Made by a program: the position numbers and the translations under genes
Notes under the pieces: generated by a model
Databases searched by the model: none
Told to the model about the DNA's origin: nothing
What the model saw: the letters and a program-made list of their open reading frames with translations, nothing else
Part shown: piece after piece, positions 33,939 through 43,125 of the stretch
Position numbering within the stretch: the first letter of the stretch is position 1
Layout of the letters: each line of letters starts with the position of its first letter
From: Microthrixaceae bacterium
Lineage (GTDB): Bacteria; Actinomycetota; Acidimicrobiia; Acidimicrobiales; Acidimicrobilacustridaceae
Assembly (NCBI GenBank): GCA_947446975.1
Contig: CANFHM010000002.1
Coordinates: 40,428 to 104,427, forward strand
Direction: 5' to 3'
DNA length: 64,000 bases

Positions 33939-34424
33939 ATGGCCGGGACATCGAAGATCGAGGATCAGCTCGTGGCTGTGCGGCTCGGCATCACCCGACT
34001 CGGTCGGCTGCTGTCGAGCCGCCGGGTGCATGTCGGCATGGCGGGAGCGGCGGGGGTCGAGCTCTCCGAGCAGGCGATGAACGTCCTGCGGGCGCTCGGC
34101 GATCGCGAACCGCTGCCGGTCGGCGATCTGGCGAGGGCGGCTCGTATGGACACCGGTGCGGTGAGCCGACAGATCAAGGCGCTCGAGGCCGAGGGTCTCG
34201 TCGTGCGCGAGACCAGTCCGCAGCACCGAAGCATCGTGCTGGTCGAGGCCACCGAGCGGGGCCGGGATGTCGCCCGGCGGTTCGAACGGGTGCGTCACGC
34301 GCAGCTCAGCAGGGCATTGGCCTCCTGGACCGATGAGGAGCGCGAGCAGCTCGGTGTGCTGCTGGTGCGTCTCGTCGACGACCTGCAGGCGACCCCGTAT
34401 CTCCGATCGGATCGGGAGGGCTGA
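33939..34424 (+). CDS. MarR family transcriptional regulator
   Basis: 161 residues. Winged helix-turn-helix: LSEQAMNVLRALGDREPLPVGDLARAARMDTGAVSRQIKALEAEGLVVRETSPQHRSIVLVEATERG contains recognition helix and wing with the Asp-Arg-like turn changed to Gln-His-Arg. Flanking helices form the dimer interface. Usually a repressor released by an aromatic or lipophilic ligand. Located between catabolic genes and 29 bases after the amidohydrolase, it probably controls this cluster; the dyad at 32631 is a candidate site. Confidence 0.9.
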   Translation: MAGTSKIEDQLVAVRLGITRLGRLLSSRRVHVGMAGAAGVELSEQAMNVLRALGDREPLPVGDLARAARMDTGAVSRQIKALEAEGLVVRETSPQHRSIVLVEATERGRDVARRFERVRHAQLSRALASWTDEEREQLGVLLVRLVDDLQATPYLRSDREG

Positions 34425-34427
34425 GAG

Positions 34428-35480
34428 TCAGTCGGGGACGACCACGGCGCGTCCGCGGAGTTCCCCGGCCTCCATCAGTTCATAGGCCTCGGCCACCCGG
34501 TCGAGGGGGAACACATCGATGTCGATCTGGAGCCGCCCGGCGTTGGCGAGCGCGAACACATCGAGAGCATCGGCGATGTTCGACGCCTGGAACGAGAACA
34601 CCTCGCCATCCTTGGGCAGCGAACTGAACCAGTCGGCGCCCCGCAGGGTGCCGTTCGCCGCGCCGATGAGCGCATAGGCGCCGCCGCGTCCGGTGCTGCG
34701 CAGACCCTGGGCGATGGTCTCGTCGATCCCGACGAAGTCGAACACCGCGTCGGCACCGCCACCGGTGAGTCGCAGGATGTCGCCGGCGGTGTCGCCGTTG
34801 ACCCCCTCCATCGTGGTGGAGGCTCCGAGTTCGGCGGCATAGGCCAGACGCTTGGGTGACATGTCGACGGCGATGATGTTCGCACTGGTGAGTTCCCGCA
34901 GGAACTGGATGGCGAACGCACCGAGGCCACCGGCACCGATGACGACGACATCGCCACCGGGACTGATGCGCGGGAGCGCCCGCTTCACGGCGTGCATCGA
35001 GGTGGAACCGGCGTCGGTGAGCGGTCCGGCGTGCAGCGGATCGAGGCCGTCGAGGGCGATGAGTTCACGGGTGGAGGAGACCAGGACGTAACGGGCGAGA
35101 CCGCCGTCGATGCCGTAGCCCCGCCCCACGATGGAGTCGTCGCAGAGGCAGTCACGACCGCTCACGCACCATCGGCAGGTGCCGCAGGAGTGGGGGGAGA
35201 TGACCGCCACGGCATCGCCCTCGGCGAAGGAGGTGACTCCTGCGCCGACCATGGCCACATGACCGCCCACCTCATGACCGAGCGTGAACGGGACCTTCCA
35301 CCCGATCAGGTCGGCGATGGCGCCGGGCATCTGGGCCATGCCCACGTCGGAATGGCACAGTCCGTTGCCCGCCACGCGCACCACGACCTGGCCCGGACCG
35401 GGCTCGGGGATCGGTGCTTCGGTGAGCTCCGGAGCGTGCTCCCACTCGACGATCCGATAGGCCTTCATCATCTCGGTCAT
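34428..35480 (-). CDS. Zinc-dependent alcohol dehydrogenase (MDR family)
   Basis: 350 residues. GNGLCHSDVGMAQMPG gives the catalytic zinc Cys, FTLGHEVGGHVAMVG the His-Glu site, SCGTCRWCVSGRDCLC the four Cys of the structural zinc, and VVVIGAGGLGAFAIQFLRE the NAD(P) Rossmann motif. IIAVDMSPKRLAYA has Asp at the end of beta-2, favouring NAD. Oxidises an alcohol or reduces an aldehyde in the pathway. ATG 35480 is chosen because CAGGAT is six bases upstream; methionines at 35471 and 35468 are alternatives. Convergent with the MarR gene and divergent from the acyl-CoA synthetase. Confidence 0.92.
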   Translation of the reverse strand: MTEMMKAYRIVEWEHAPELTEAPIPEPGPGQVVVRVAGNGLCHSDVGMAQMPGAIADLIGWKVPFTLGHEVGGHVAMVGAGVTSFAEGDAVAVISPHSCGTCRWCVSGRDCLCDDSIVGRGYGIDGGLARYVLVSSTRELIALDGLDPLHAGPLTDAGSTSMHAVKRALPRISPGGDVVVIGAGGLGAFAIQFLRELTSANIIAVDMSPKRLAYAAELGASTTMEGVNGDTAGDILRLTGGGADAVFDFVGIDETIAQGLRSTGRGGAYALIGAANGTLRGADWFSSLPKDGEVFSFQASNIADALDVFALANAGRLQIDIDVFPLDRVAEAYELMEAGELRGRAVVVPD

Positions 35481-35486
35481 CGGGCA

Positions 35487-35492
35487 ATCCTG
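35487..35492 (-). promoter_or_regulatory. Putative leaderless -10 box CAGGAT for the alcohol dehydrogenase at 35480
   Basis: CAGGAT six bases before ATG 35480, the same hexamer and spacing as at 21717. Confidence 0.35.
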
Positions 35493-35563
35493 ACACGACC
35501 GCCGGAGTGCGCCGAGCCAGTGGCGACGCGCCATGATGTACGAGTTCGATCACAGGAGGAATC

Positions 35564-37141
35564 GTGGGTACACAGGAAACGATGCTGCAGGCCACCACCA
35601 TGTGGGAACTTCTGGAGGCCCGTGCGGCAGCTTCGCCCGATGTGGTCGTCCTCATCGATCAGGACGATCGCGAGATCACCTTCGGCGCCCTGCGCGATCT
35701 CGCCGAGCGCACCGCCGCCGGCCTCCATGATCTCGGCGTGAGCGCCGGCACCCATGTCACCTGGCAGCTCCCCACCCGCATCGAGACCGTCGCCCTCTCG
35801 CTGGCGCTGGCCCGTCTCGGCGCCGTGCAGAACCCGATCATCCCGATCTATCGGGATCGTGAGGTCGGGTTCGTGGTCGCCCAGACCGAGGCGGAGTTCC
35901 TGTGCGTCCCCGGCGACTGGAACGGCTTCGACTTCGTCGCCATGGCTGAGCGCATCGCCTCCGAGCATGGCGTCGCCCCCACCGTGCTGGTCACCTATGA
36001 CTCCCTGCCCAGCGGTGATCCCGCCACACTTCCCCCGGCCCCCACCGACGGCGAGGGCGTCCGCTGGATCTATTACACCTCCGGCACCACGTCTGCCCCC
36101 AAGGGTGTGAAGCACAGCGACAGCACGCTCATGGCCGGTGGTCTCGGCCTGGCCGATGCCATCGAGCTCACCACCGACGATGTCGGCTCCATCGCCTTCC
36201 CCTACGCGCATATCGCCGGTCCCGACTATCTGATGATGCTGCTGTACCGCGGCTGCGGAGCCGTGATCGTGGAGGCCTTCCAGCTCGAGGCCGCCGTGGA
36301 CCTCTTCAGCCGCAAGGGCGCCACGATGGCCGGAGGCGGCCCCGCGTTCTACCAGATGTACCTCGCCAAGCAGCGCACGCAGCCCGGGGTCCCGATCATC
36401 CCGTCGCTCCGACTGCTGTCGGGCGGTGGCGCCCCCAAGCCGCCCGAGATGTTCGTGGAGGTCCTCGAGGAGATGGGGATCCCCGTCTGTCACGGCTACG
36501 GCATGACCGAGTGTCCGATGATCGCCCAGGGCGGCCCCACCGACACCCATGAGCAGCTGATGTTCACCGATGGTGCGCCCGTCACCGGAATCAGCATCCG
36601 CATGGTCGATGCCGAGGGCCGCGAATGCGGCCCCGGCGAGGACGGTGAGGTCCGTCTCAAGGGTCCGATGGTCTTCAAGGGCTACACCGACCCGGCCCTC
36701 GACGCCGACGCATTCGACAGCGAGGGCTGGTTCCGCACCGGCGATCTCGGCCATATCGACGAGACCGGACACGTCGTGCTCACCGGGCGGCTCAAGGACG
36801 TCATCATCCGCAAGGGCGAGAACATCTCGGCGAAGGAGATCGAGGACCTCCTCTACCAGCATCCCCTCGTGAACGATGTCGCCGTCGTCGGGCTCCCGGA
36901 CCGTGAGCGGGGCGAGCGGGTGTGCGCGGTCGTCGAGCGGGTCCCAGGTGCCGAGGACCTCACGCTCGAGGAGATGGTCACGTATCTCCGCTCGGCGGAT
37001 CTCATGTTCCAGAAGGTCCCCGAGCAGCTCGAGATCCTCGACGAACTGCCCCGCAACCAGACCCTGCGCAAGGTGCTCAAGCAGGACATCCGCGAGATGT
37101 TCCGCGACAAGCCCTGGAGTCCTCCGCCCCGTCGCAGCTGA
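35564..37141 (+). CDS. AMP-forming acyl-CoA synthetase, second copy
   Basis: 525 residues. WIYYTSGTTSAPKGVKHSD (phosphate loop), CHGYGMTECPMIAQGG (acceptor region), WFRTGDLGHIDETGHVVLTGR, IIRKGENISAKEIEDLL and RNQTLRKVLK with the catalytic Lys region all follow the adenylate-forming family. The subgroup looks like cyclohexanecarboxylate/benzoate or medium-chain acid CoA ligases; substrate unproven. GTG 35564 is preceded by AGGAGG at four bases, the best Shine-Dalgarno in the window. Same strand as the CoA-dependent genes upstream, with its own leader. Confidence 0.88.
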   Translation: MGTQETMLQATTMWELLEARAAASPDVVVLIDQDDREITFGALRDLAERTAAGLHDLGVSAGTHVTWQLPTRIETVALSLALARLGAVQNPIIPIYRDREVGFVVAQTEAEFLCVPGDWNGFDFVAMAERIASEHGVAPTVLVTYDSLPSGDPATLPPAPTDGEGVRWIYYTSGTTSAPKGVKHSDSTLMAGGLGLADAIELTTDDVGSIAFPYAHIAGPDYLMMLLYRGCGAVIVEAFQLEAAVDLFSRKGATMAGGGPAFYQMYLAKQRTQPGVPIIPSLRLLSGGGAPKPPEMFVEVLEEMGIPVCHGYGMTECPMIAQGGPTDTHEQLMFTDGAPVTGISIRMVDAEGRECGPGEDGEVRLKGPMVFKGYTDPALDADAFDSEGWFRTGDLGHIDETGHVVLTGRLKDVIIRKGENISAKEIEDLLYQHPLVNDVAVVGLPDRERGERVCAVVERVPGAEDLTLEEMVTYLRSADLMFQKVPEQLEILDELPRNQTLRKVLKQDIREMFRDKPWSPPPRRS

Positions 37142-37150
37142 GCTTTGAGT

Positions 37151-37174
37151 CCCCAGCCTGGATCCAGGCCGGGG
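37151..37174. terminator. Perfect-core palindromic hairpin between convergent genes
   Basis: CCCCAGCCTGGATCCAGGCCGGGG: the core CCTGGATCCAGG is a 12-base perfect palindrome flanked by CCCC/GGGG. It lies between the acyl-CoA synthetase stop (37141) and the NlpC/P60 stop (37188). A bidirectional intrinsic terminator is likely, although the tail is only TTCGGTTCGG. Confidence 0.5.
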
Positions 37175-37187
37175 TTCGGTTCGGCGT

Positions 37188-38609
37188 TCAGGCCGGTGAG
37201 GTCAGACGCACGATGGCGAAGGTGCGTTCGCGCACCCAGGTCGGCAGTGGTTCCACCACGAGCCCGTCGGCCGATGCGTGCATGATCCGCCCGCCGTCCA
37301 CCACGATGCCCGTGTGACCCTCCATGAGGAAGATGTCTCCCGGTCTCGCTCCATCGTCGAACCCGGTGGAAACGGTGTGGGAGAGGAACTCCTCGTCGAA
37401 CTGCATGGCCGTCGTCGTGGTGGGTGTGTCGACGCCGATCGACGCGAACGCAGCGTGCACGAACCCCGAACAGTCGAAGAATCCGTCGCCGAATCGATCA
37501 GTGCCGGGTGGGCACACCGGATCGGAGGGCCGACTCGCGCCGAGGCACTGCGAGTACGGCGTGCCGAGCCGTTGCGTCCCCCAGGAGATGAGATCGGCGA
37601 CCTCCTGTGTGGAGGCTCCCGGTCCGTCGCCGCCGGTCGCCGCTCGTTCGGGCCCTGGTGCGGTTCGAATGGTGGAGAGCGCAGGGGTGTCGGTCGGTGC
37701 GAGACCGAGCCCGAGGACGGGGTTGCGGGCGTAGCGACGTGCGGAGGCGAGGACCACCTGCGGGCCGTCCTGCAGATCGGCCGTGCGCTCGTTGCCGAGA
37801 GGGCCCGCCTTCGGGATCGCGGCGATGATCCGTGCATCGAGGTCCGTCGGGGTGTCCTGTGCCTGCGACGCATCGCAGATCGCGCGGGCATCGGTCCGGG
37901 CCCAGATCCCGGCCAGCTCGTGCAGCAGCACCGGGTCGACCGGTGTCCCGCTCCGTCCGATGGCCGCCACACGCGACCGACCGAGCGCGCTCAGTGCCGC
38001 GCCCGGGAGACCGCACTGCGGCATGAGCGCTGTGGCAGCGGAGACGACCTCCCGTTGGGCGAGCAGGACCTCCGCCGGGAGGTCCTCGGTGCCGGATGCT
38101 GCGATCAGTTCGGTGGCCGCACCGGCCTCGACGCGCACGGCCTCCTGTGCCGCCGACAGCTGCAGAAGGGTGAGTGCCGTGACCTGTTCAGCATCGTGGA
38201 GGCTCTGCTCGAGCCGGTCACGCCTGTTCGTCCAGCTGGCCTCCTGCGCCGAGCCCGCAGTGGTCGAGGCCAGTGAGCGGCGTGCCGCACCGAGGCGGGC
38301 TGCGGTGTCGATCCGGTCGGCGTCGGCGGTGTCCCAGACCGATCGGATGTCCTGATGGGCGTCGAGGGCCAGACGGAGTTGCTCCAGTGCGGCGTCGAGT
38401 TCCTCCTTGTCCACCGCCGGCGCAGCTCCCGGCTCTCCGGTGACCGTCGTCGGGACCGGAGCCTCGGCGGCAGTCGCCGCAGCAGCGGGCGAAGCGCTCA
38501 GCGAGGCGCCCGCCGAGCCGAGCAGCAGTGACCCGACGAGGATTGCACCGGCCATCGCGCGTCGCAACGGCACTGGCCGTGATGTTCGTCGGAGATGCGG
38601 CAACAGCAT
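37188..38609 (-). CDS. Secreted NlpC/P60 peptidoglycan endopeptidase with coiled-coil N-terminus
   Basis: 473 residues. Signal peptide: PVPLRRAMAGAILVGSLLLGSAGASLSASPAAA. Residues about 65-190 are a helical, Ala/Leu/Glu-rich region (EELDAALEQLRLALDAHQDI, RRDRLEQSLHDAEQVTALTL) that may form a coiled coil. A poorly recognised middle domain follows, perhaps lytic-transglycosylase-like. The C-terminal NlpC/P60 domain has GDGFFDCSGFVHAAF with Cys380 and LMEGHTGIVVDGG with His432. Cuts peptide stems in the cell wall, in cell separation or wall remodelling. No obvious -10 box at the N6 distance. Confidence 0.87.
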   Translation of the reverse strand: MLLPHLRRTSRPVPLRRAMAGAILVGSLLLGSAGASLSASPAAAATAAEAPVPTTVTGEPGAAPAVDKEELDAALEQLRLALDAHQDIRSVWDTADADRIDTAARLGAARRSLASTTAGSAQEASWTNRRDRLEQSLHDAEQVTALTLLQLSAAQEAVRVEAGAATELIAASGTEDLPAEVLLAQREVVSAATALMPQCGLPGAALSALGRSRVAAIGRSGTPVDPVLLHELAGIWARTDARAICDASQAQDTPTDLDARIIAAIPKAGPLGNERTADLQDGPQVVLASARRYARNPVLGLGLAPTDTPALSTIRTAPGPERAATGGDGPGASTQEVADLISWGTQRLGTPYSQCLGASRPSDPVCPPGTDRFGDGFFDCSGFVHAAFASIGVDTPTTTTAMQFDEEFLSHTVSTGFDDGARPGDIFLMEGHTGIVVDGGRIMHASADGLVVEPLPTWVRERTFAIVRLTSPA

Positions 38610-38684
38610 GGTGGGTCGACCCGGTGACGGCGGATGGGGACGCGTCGGAGGGAGATCCCCCCGGACGTCGGGACCCTAGCGAAC

Positions 38685-40322
38685 TCAGCCGAGGGTCACC
38701 GGTCGGCTGGCGATGACCTCCTGGAAGAAGTCGTTCCCCTTGTCATCGACGACGACGAATGCCGGGAAGTTCTCGACCTCGATCTTCCAGACCGCCTCCA
38801 TGCCGAGTTCGGGATACTCGAGCACCTCCACCGACCGGATGCAGTCCTGGGCGAGTCGGGCCGCCGGGCCGCCGATCGAGCCGAGGTAGAACCCGCCGTG
38901 CCGGTTGCAGGCGTCGGTGACGGCTTTCGAGCGGTTGCCCTTGGCCAGCATGACGTAGCTGCCCCCGTGCTCCTGGAACAGGTCGACGTAGGAGTCCATG
39001 CGTCCTGCGGTGGTGGGGCCGAACGATCCAGACGCGTAGCCCTCGGGTGTCTTGGCCGGGCCGGCGTAGTACACGCAGTGGTCCTTCATGTACTGCGGCA
39101 GACCCTCCCCGGCGTCGATGCGTTCCTTGAGCTTTGCGTGGGCGATGTCACGGGCCACCACGAGCGGACCGGTGAGCGACAGGCGCGTCTTGATCGGGAG
39201 GGTGGCGAGCGTGGCCCGGATCTCACTCATGGGGCGGTTGAGGTCGATGTTCACCACCGCATCGTCGAGATGGGAGTCGGTGACCTCGGGCAGGAACTGG
39301 GCCGGATCGCGCTCGAGGTTCTCGAGGAAGATGCCGTCGGCGGTGATCTTCCCGAGCGCCTGTCGATCGGCGGAACAGGACACGGCGATCGCGACCGGGC
39401 AGGAGGCCCCGTGACGCGGCAGGCGGATCACCCGCACGTCGTGGCAGAAGTACTTGCCGCCGAACTGGGCGCCGATCCCGGACTGGCGAGACACCTCGAG
39501 GAACGCCGCCTCGAGTTCGAGGTCACGGAAGCCCCGGCCGAGTTCGTTCCCGGTGAACGGGAGTGCATCGAGATAGCGGGCCGACGCCATCTTCGCCGTC
39601 TTGAGGGCGAACTCCGCCGAGGTGCCGCCGATGACGACCGCGAGATGGTATGGCGGGCAGGCGGAGGTGCCGAGGAGGTCCATCTTCTGGGCGATGAAGT
39701 CGAGCAGGGAGGCCGGGTTGAGCAGCGCCTTGGTCTCCTGGAACAGGTAGCTCTTGTTCGCCGAGCCGCCGCCCTTGGCCATGAAGAAGAACTTGTAGGC
39801 CGCGCCATCGATCGCCGAGATCTCGATCTCCGCCGGCAGGTTCGTGCCGGTGTTGACCTCGCGGTACATGTCGAGCGGCGCCATCTGCGAGTACCGCAGG
39901 TTGTCGTGGAGGTAGGTGTCGTGCACGCCACGGGCGAGGTGGGCCTCATCGCCGCCCTCGGTGAGCACGAACTGTCCGCGCTTGGCCTTGATGATGGCGG
40001 TGCCGGTGTCCTGACAGGAGGGCAGGATGCCGCCGGCTGCGATGTTGGCGTTCTGCAGCAGGTCGTAGGCGACGAAACGGTCGTTGCCCGATGCCTCCGG
40101 GTCGTCGAGGATCGAACGCAGCTGCGCCAGATGGCTGGTGCGCAGGAAGTGGTTGATGTCGAACATCGCCTCCGCACTGAGCAGGCGCAGTGCCTCGGGC
40201 TCCACCCTGAGGAACTCGCCGACCGGGGTGTCGACGGTGCTGACTCCGTCGGTGGTGATGAGTCGGTAGTCGGTCTCGTCGGGTCCGAGGGGGAGGAGGT
40301 CCTGGTACTGGAAGTCGGCCAT
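38685..40322 (-). CDS. Class I (iron-sulfur) fumarate hydratase
   Basis: 545 residues, the normal FumA/FumB length. The three [4Fe-4S] ligands are present as PSCQDTGTA (Cys103), GTSACPPYH (Cys222) and AVSCSADRQ (Cys316), with exactly the 119- and 94-residue spacing of known class I fumarases. [12 protein letters not shown] and [19 protein letters not shown] are the substrate-binding loops. Interconverts fumarate and L-malate in the TCA cycle; also removes fumarate produced in catabolism. ATG 40322 ([10 protein letters not shown]) is preferred over the upstream ORF-track start because of TACGGT six bases before it. Confidence 0.95.
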   Translation of the reverse strand: MADFQYQDLLPLGPDETDYRLITTDGVSTVDTPVGEFLRVEPEALRLLSAEAMFDINHFLRTSHLAQLRSILDDPEASGNDRFVAYDLLQNANIAAGGILPSCQDTGTAIIKAKRGQFVLTEGGDEAHLARGVHDTYLHDNLRYSQMAPLDMYREVNTGTNLPAEIEISAIDGAAYKFFFMAKGGGSANKSYLFQETKALLNPASLLDFIAQKMDLLGTSACPPYHLAVVIGGTSAEFALKTAKMASARYLDALPFTGNELGRGFRDLELEAAFLEVSRQSGIGAQFGGKYFCHDVRVIRLPRHGASCPVAIAVSCSADRQALGKITADGIFLENLERDPAQFLPEVTDSHLDDAVVNIDLNRPMSEIRATLATLPIKTRLSLTGPLVVARDIAHAKLKERIDAGEGLPQYMKDHCVYYAGPAKTPEGYASGSFGPTTAGRMDSYVDLFQEHGGSYVMLAKGNRSKAVTDACNRHGGFYLGSIGGPAARLAQDCIRSVEVLEYPELGMEAVWKIEVENFPAFVVVDDKGNDFFQEVIASRPVTLG

Positions 40323-40328
40323 TCCCGA

Positions 40329-40334
40329 ACCGTA
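40329..40334 (-). promoter_or_regulatory. Putative leaderless -10 box TACGGT for fumarase
   Basis: TACGGT exactly six bases before ATG 40322. Confidence 0.52.
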
Positions 40335-40366
40335 CCGCCGCCGCATGGGGACCGACGAACGGTGGA

Positions 40367-41170
40367 TCAGCGGGCGATGGGGCCAGCGGTGATCGATCCC
40401 GAGGCGATGAGATCGCGGACCTCCACGAGCGGTGCGTTCGACACCCGCTGGGATCCACTGAACGGTCCGGCGAGGATCAGCAGGACGGCGAGATCGATCG
40501 CCACGACCATCAGGATCGAGAACGTCACCCGACGGGAACGGGAGTCACCCGCCATGGCGACGATGAGGGAGTTGACGCACAGAGCGAGGCCGGAGACGAC
40601 GAGAGCGACGAAGAGCGGCAGCGGCATCGAGCTCTTCGCCGATCCGAACCGGGCCGACCGCTGGATCGACAGCTGGTCGACCGCCGCGATCATCGCCGCA
40701 GCGTCGGCCTGACCGATCGACGGGTCCGATGCCGAGGATCGGACCAGTTGTTCGAGATGGGTGAGTTCCGTGCTGGGTCGCACCAGGTTCGGGGTCGCAT
40801 CGTCCTGGCGGGGCCATTCGGTGTCGAGCACGGCGTCGAGGTGCGCCAGGAGCGCCGACTGGATGGCGGCGGTGTCGACATGATCGGCGGTGGCGGCCCA
40901 GGCCAGCTGCTCGCTGGCGGTCGCCTCCCGGCTCACATTCGCCTCCGCGGTGGTGTGGGCGCTCCACATCGCGGTGATCGCGAACCCGGAGAGGAAGGCG
41001 AACAGGACGCCGAGCGCCGGCATCAGCGGTGCTGCGAACGATGCCGCCTGCGTGCGTGACGCTCCGAGGAGGCGGTCGAGGAGCGCCCGAAGCAGCAACG
41101 ACACCCCACCGACGACGAGCAAAGCGATCGGCACGAGCAGCCACCATGGCAGTGTCGTCAGGAGGTTCAC
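40367..41170 (-). CDS. DUF4239/bestrophin-like membrane protein
   Basis: 267 residues with four membrane segments: two at the N-terminus ([40 protein letters not shown]) and two near the C-terminus ([44 protein letters not shown]). The central region [20 protein letters not shown] followed by a soluble helical stretch is the DUF4239 pattern, distantly related to bestrophin anion channels. Function unknown. The start is GTG 41170; ACACTT lies six bases before it, a weak -10 candidate. Not clearly linked to the fumarase 44 bases downstream. Confidence 0.72.
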   Translation of the reverse strand: MNLLTTLPWWLLVPIALLVVGGVSLLLRALLDRLLGASRTQAASFAAPLMPALGVLFAFLSGFAITAMWSAHTTAEANVSREATASEQLAWAATADHVDTAAIQSALLAHLDAVLDTEWPRQDDATPNLVRPSTELTHLEQLVRSSASDPSIGQADAAAMIAAVDQLSIQRSARFGSAKSSMPLPLFVALVVSGLALCVNSLIVAMAGDSRSRRVTFSILMVVAIDLAVLLILAGPFSGSQRVSNAPLVEVRDLIASGSITAGPIAR

Positions 41171-41246
41171 GGGTCGAAGTGTGTCATCACCGGGCGCCGG
41201 GCATCGGCGGAGGCGCCACAGGCACCCGGCGGGTCATGACGCCGGG

Positions 41247-41252
41247 TACGAT
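41247..41252 (+). promoter_or_regulatory. Putative -10 box TACGAT upstream of the flavodoxin, leadered type
   Basis: TACGAT 31 bases before ATG 41284, with AAGGAG (41269-41274) between, so this gene has a short 5' leader and a normal ribosome-binding site. Confidence 0.42.
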
Positions 41253-41283
41253 CCGGAGGCCCGATCTCAAGGAGTCGTCCCCC

Positions 41284-41706
41284 ATGAACGCTGTCGTGAT
41301 CCACGAGAGTCTCACCGGCAACACCGAGAAGGCAGCACTGCTCATCGCCGAGCGGCTCGTCGCCGCCGGTGTCGATGCCGTCGTCTGCTCCACCGCCAAG
41401 GTCGACTTCCAGGCGCTGGCCGATGCCGATCTCGTGATCGTGGGCAGCTGGACCGACGGACTGTTCCTGTTCGGCCAGAAGCCGGCCCGCAGCGGTCGGC
41501 TCGCCAAACTCCCGTTCATGACCGGCAAGCGCTGCGCGGTGTTCTGCACCTACGCGATCGAGACCGGGAAGACCCTCGAGAAGCTCACCGAGATCATGGA
41601 GGGCCGAGGCGCCGACGTCGTCGGTGGGTATGCGATCAAGCGCTCGGCGCTCGGCGAGGGTGCTCAGGAGTTCGTGGATCGTCTGCTGGGCGTGCTGGCG
41701 GTCTGA
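41284..41706 (+). CDS. Flavodoxin-like protein
   Basis: 140 residues. NAVVIHESLTGNTEKAALLIAERL is the FMN phosphate-binding loop (Ser-Leu-Thr-Gly-Asn-Thr); ADLVIVGSWTDGLFLFGQKP is the second FMN loop, and KRCAVFCTYAIETGKTLEKL the third with an aromatic residue. It would carry electrons to or from a partner reductase, or sense the redox state; the partner is not in the window. The start is clear from AAGGAG. Its last 43 bases overlap the 3' end of the convergent GT87 gene. Confidence 0.85.
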   Translation: MNAVVIHESLTGNTEKAALLIAERLVAAGVDAVVCSTAKVDFQALADADLVIVGSWTDGLFLFGQKPARSGRLAKLPFMTGKRCAVFCTYAIETGKTLEKLTEIMEGRGADVVGGYAIKRSALGEGAQEFVDRLLGVLAV

Positions 41707-42941
41707 TCCACCAGCTGCGGGTCATCGGGATCCTCGCCTGCGACTCCGCTGCGACCCGGACGGATCGGCAGCGCCATCACCACGAGGATCATCAGCATCA
41801 TCCGCACCATCGACATGACCGTGTCATCGCCGAGGTGTCCGGGGTCGATGATGGCGATCACCAGGACGACGAACAGCGAGCGCAGCCGTACTGACCCACG
41901 CGTGATCGGATGGATGGCGGCGAGGGCCAGCACCAGGTAGCCGAGGTGATGGGTCCAGGAGATCGGACTGAGCAGGGCCGACAGACAGCCGACGATGGTG
42001 ACCGCGGCGAGCAGGTCGTCCTGCCGACCGGCCCGGAGCGCTCGTCGGAATCCGACCACGAGGAGGAACCCGACGAGGGCGAGCCACAGCAGGGTCCGGC
42101 CGGGCCCGGCGTCGAGGAGATGGGCCAGACCGCCGAGCACCGAGTTGTTGCGGGCGTCGTCGAGTCGACCCACCCGCTCGGAGTGCCACAGCAGATCGGT
42201 CCAGTAGTTGCGTGAGTCACTGGGGGCGAGGATCCACCCGAGGGCGGTCATCGCGAGCGCAGTGATCGCGGCGCGTACAGCAGGACGGCGCCACCCGGCC
42301 AGCAGCAGCCACAGGATGAACAGGCCGGGGACGAGCTTGATCGAGGTGGCGACACCGATCGCCACACCCGCCCATCGTGACCGGCGGTGGACGAGCACGA
42401 CATCTCCGAGCACCAGAGCCCACAGGAGTGCGTTCACCTGACCCTGTCGCAGCGTGAGCCAGACCGGCACGGTGACGATCGCGATCGCCAGGGCCCAGAG
42501 AATCCAGTCGGTGCGGCGCTCCCTCGGGATCCCTGCGAGCACCGCGGCACAGCGGGCGGCGACGGCGATCGCCGCAAGGCTCACGAGGGTGTGGAGCACC
42601 TCCCGCACCTGCATCGGCAGCGGAGCGAGGAGACCGAAGGGGATGACCCCGATCGGCGGGTACGTCGCCGAGAGGTTGAACACGGGGGAGTGATAGCTGA
42701 ACAGGGACTGACCATGGAGCCAGGCGTTCGCTGCGCCCGTGTAGATGGTGAGATCGAGCAGGCCGTTGGGCGGACCGATGGCCCATGCCTTCCAGATCGC
42801 GATCGACACAGCTGTCCCTGCGGCAGCGATCGCCAGCGGCCGACCCCGCACACGCAGGAGGGCGAGCGCCCCGACGATGATGATCCACAGCAGCGCCGGC
42901 GTCGTCCAGGGATCGAGGTACGGGACGAGCCGATCGGACAC
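41664..42941 (-). CDS. GT87-type (DUF2029) polyprenol-phosphate-mannose mannosyltransferase-like protein
   Basis: 425 residues, about ten helices. GLLDLTIYTGAANAWLHGQSL contains the catalytic Asp of GT87 proteins, ATYPPIGVIPFGLLAPLP the conserved proline motif, LRQGQVNALLWALVLGDVVL the GQ(V/I)N block, and TSIKLVPGLFILWLLLAGWRR and SWTHHLGYLVLAL further family motifs. PimE-like enzymes of this family add mannose to phosphatidylinositol mannosides or arabinomannan cores on the outer membrane face. This gene stands apart from the glycan locus at 1-14 kb but probably serves the same envelope. GTG 42941 has TAGGGT six bases upstream. Tail overlaps the flavodoxin gene by 43 bases. Confidence 0.85.
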   Translation of the reverse strand: MSDRLVPYLDPWTTPALLWIIIVGALALLRVRGRPLAIAAAGTAVSIAIWKAWAIGPPNGLLDLTIYTGAANAWLHGQSLFSYHSPVFNLSATYPPIGVIPFGLLAPLPMQVREVLHTLVSLAAIAVAARCAAVLAGIPRERRTDWILWALAIAIVTVPVWLTLRQGQVNALLWALVLGDVVLVHRRSRWAGVAIGVATSIKLVPGLFILWLLLAGWRRPAVRAAITALAMTALGWILAPSDSRNYWTDLLWHSERVGRLDDARNNSVLGGLAHLLDAGPGRTLLWLALVGFLLVVGFRRALRAGRQDDLLAAVTIVGCLSALLSPISWTHHLGYLVLALAAIHPITRGSVRLRSLFVVLVIAIIDPGHLGDDTVMSMVRMMLMILVVMALPIRPGRSGVAGEDPDDPQLVDQTASTPSRRSTNS

Positions 42942-42947
42942 GTTTCG

Positions 42948-42953
42948 ACCCTA
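42948..42953 (-). promoter_or_regulatory. Putative leaderless -10 box TAGGGT for the GT87 gene
   Basis: TAGGGT exactly six bases before GTG 42941. Confidence 0.5.
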
Positions 42954-43087
42954 GCGGTCCCGCCCGAGTGGTGGCTCGGGTCCGACCGGCGGGCCCCGGT
43001 GTGGTGGGTGGGCGGCGGCTCCCGTCCCGCGGACCCCGCAACACAGCGTTCACGGTTCTGATCACCGTGGGGATCCTCCGGATGCGG

Positions 43088-43093
43088 TAACTT
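43088..43093 (+). promoter_or_regulatory. Putative -10 box TAACTT upstream of the nucleoside importer operon
   Basis: TAACTT 32 bases before GTG 43126; with GAGGGA at 43115-43120 the transcript would have a short leader and a ribosome-binding site. The gap 42954-43087 shows nothing else I recognise. Confidence 0.35.
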
Positions 43094-43125
43094 CAGCGCT
43101 TCCGGGTCGTCCGCGAGGGACGATC

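Noticed and set aside
38634-40712. 692-residue plus-strand ORF opposite fumarase
   Set aside because: Antisense frame without motifs; the class I fumarase cysteines are exactly spaced on the minus strand.
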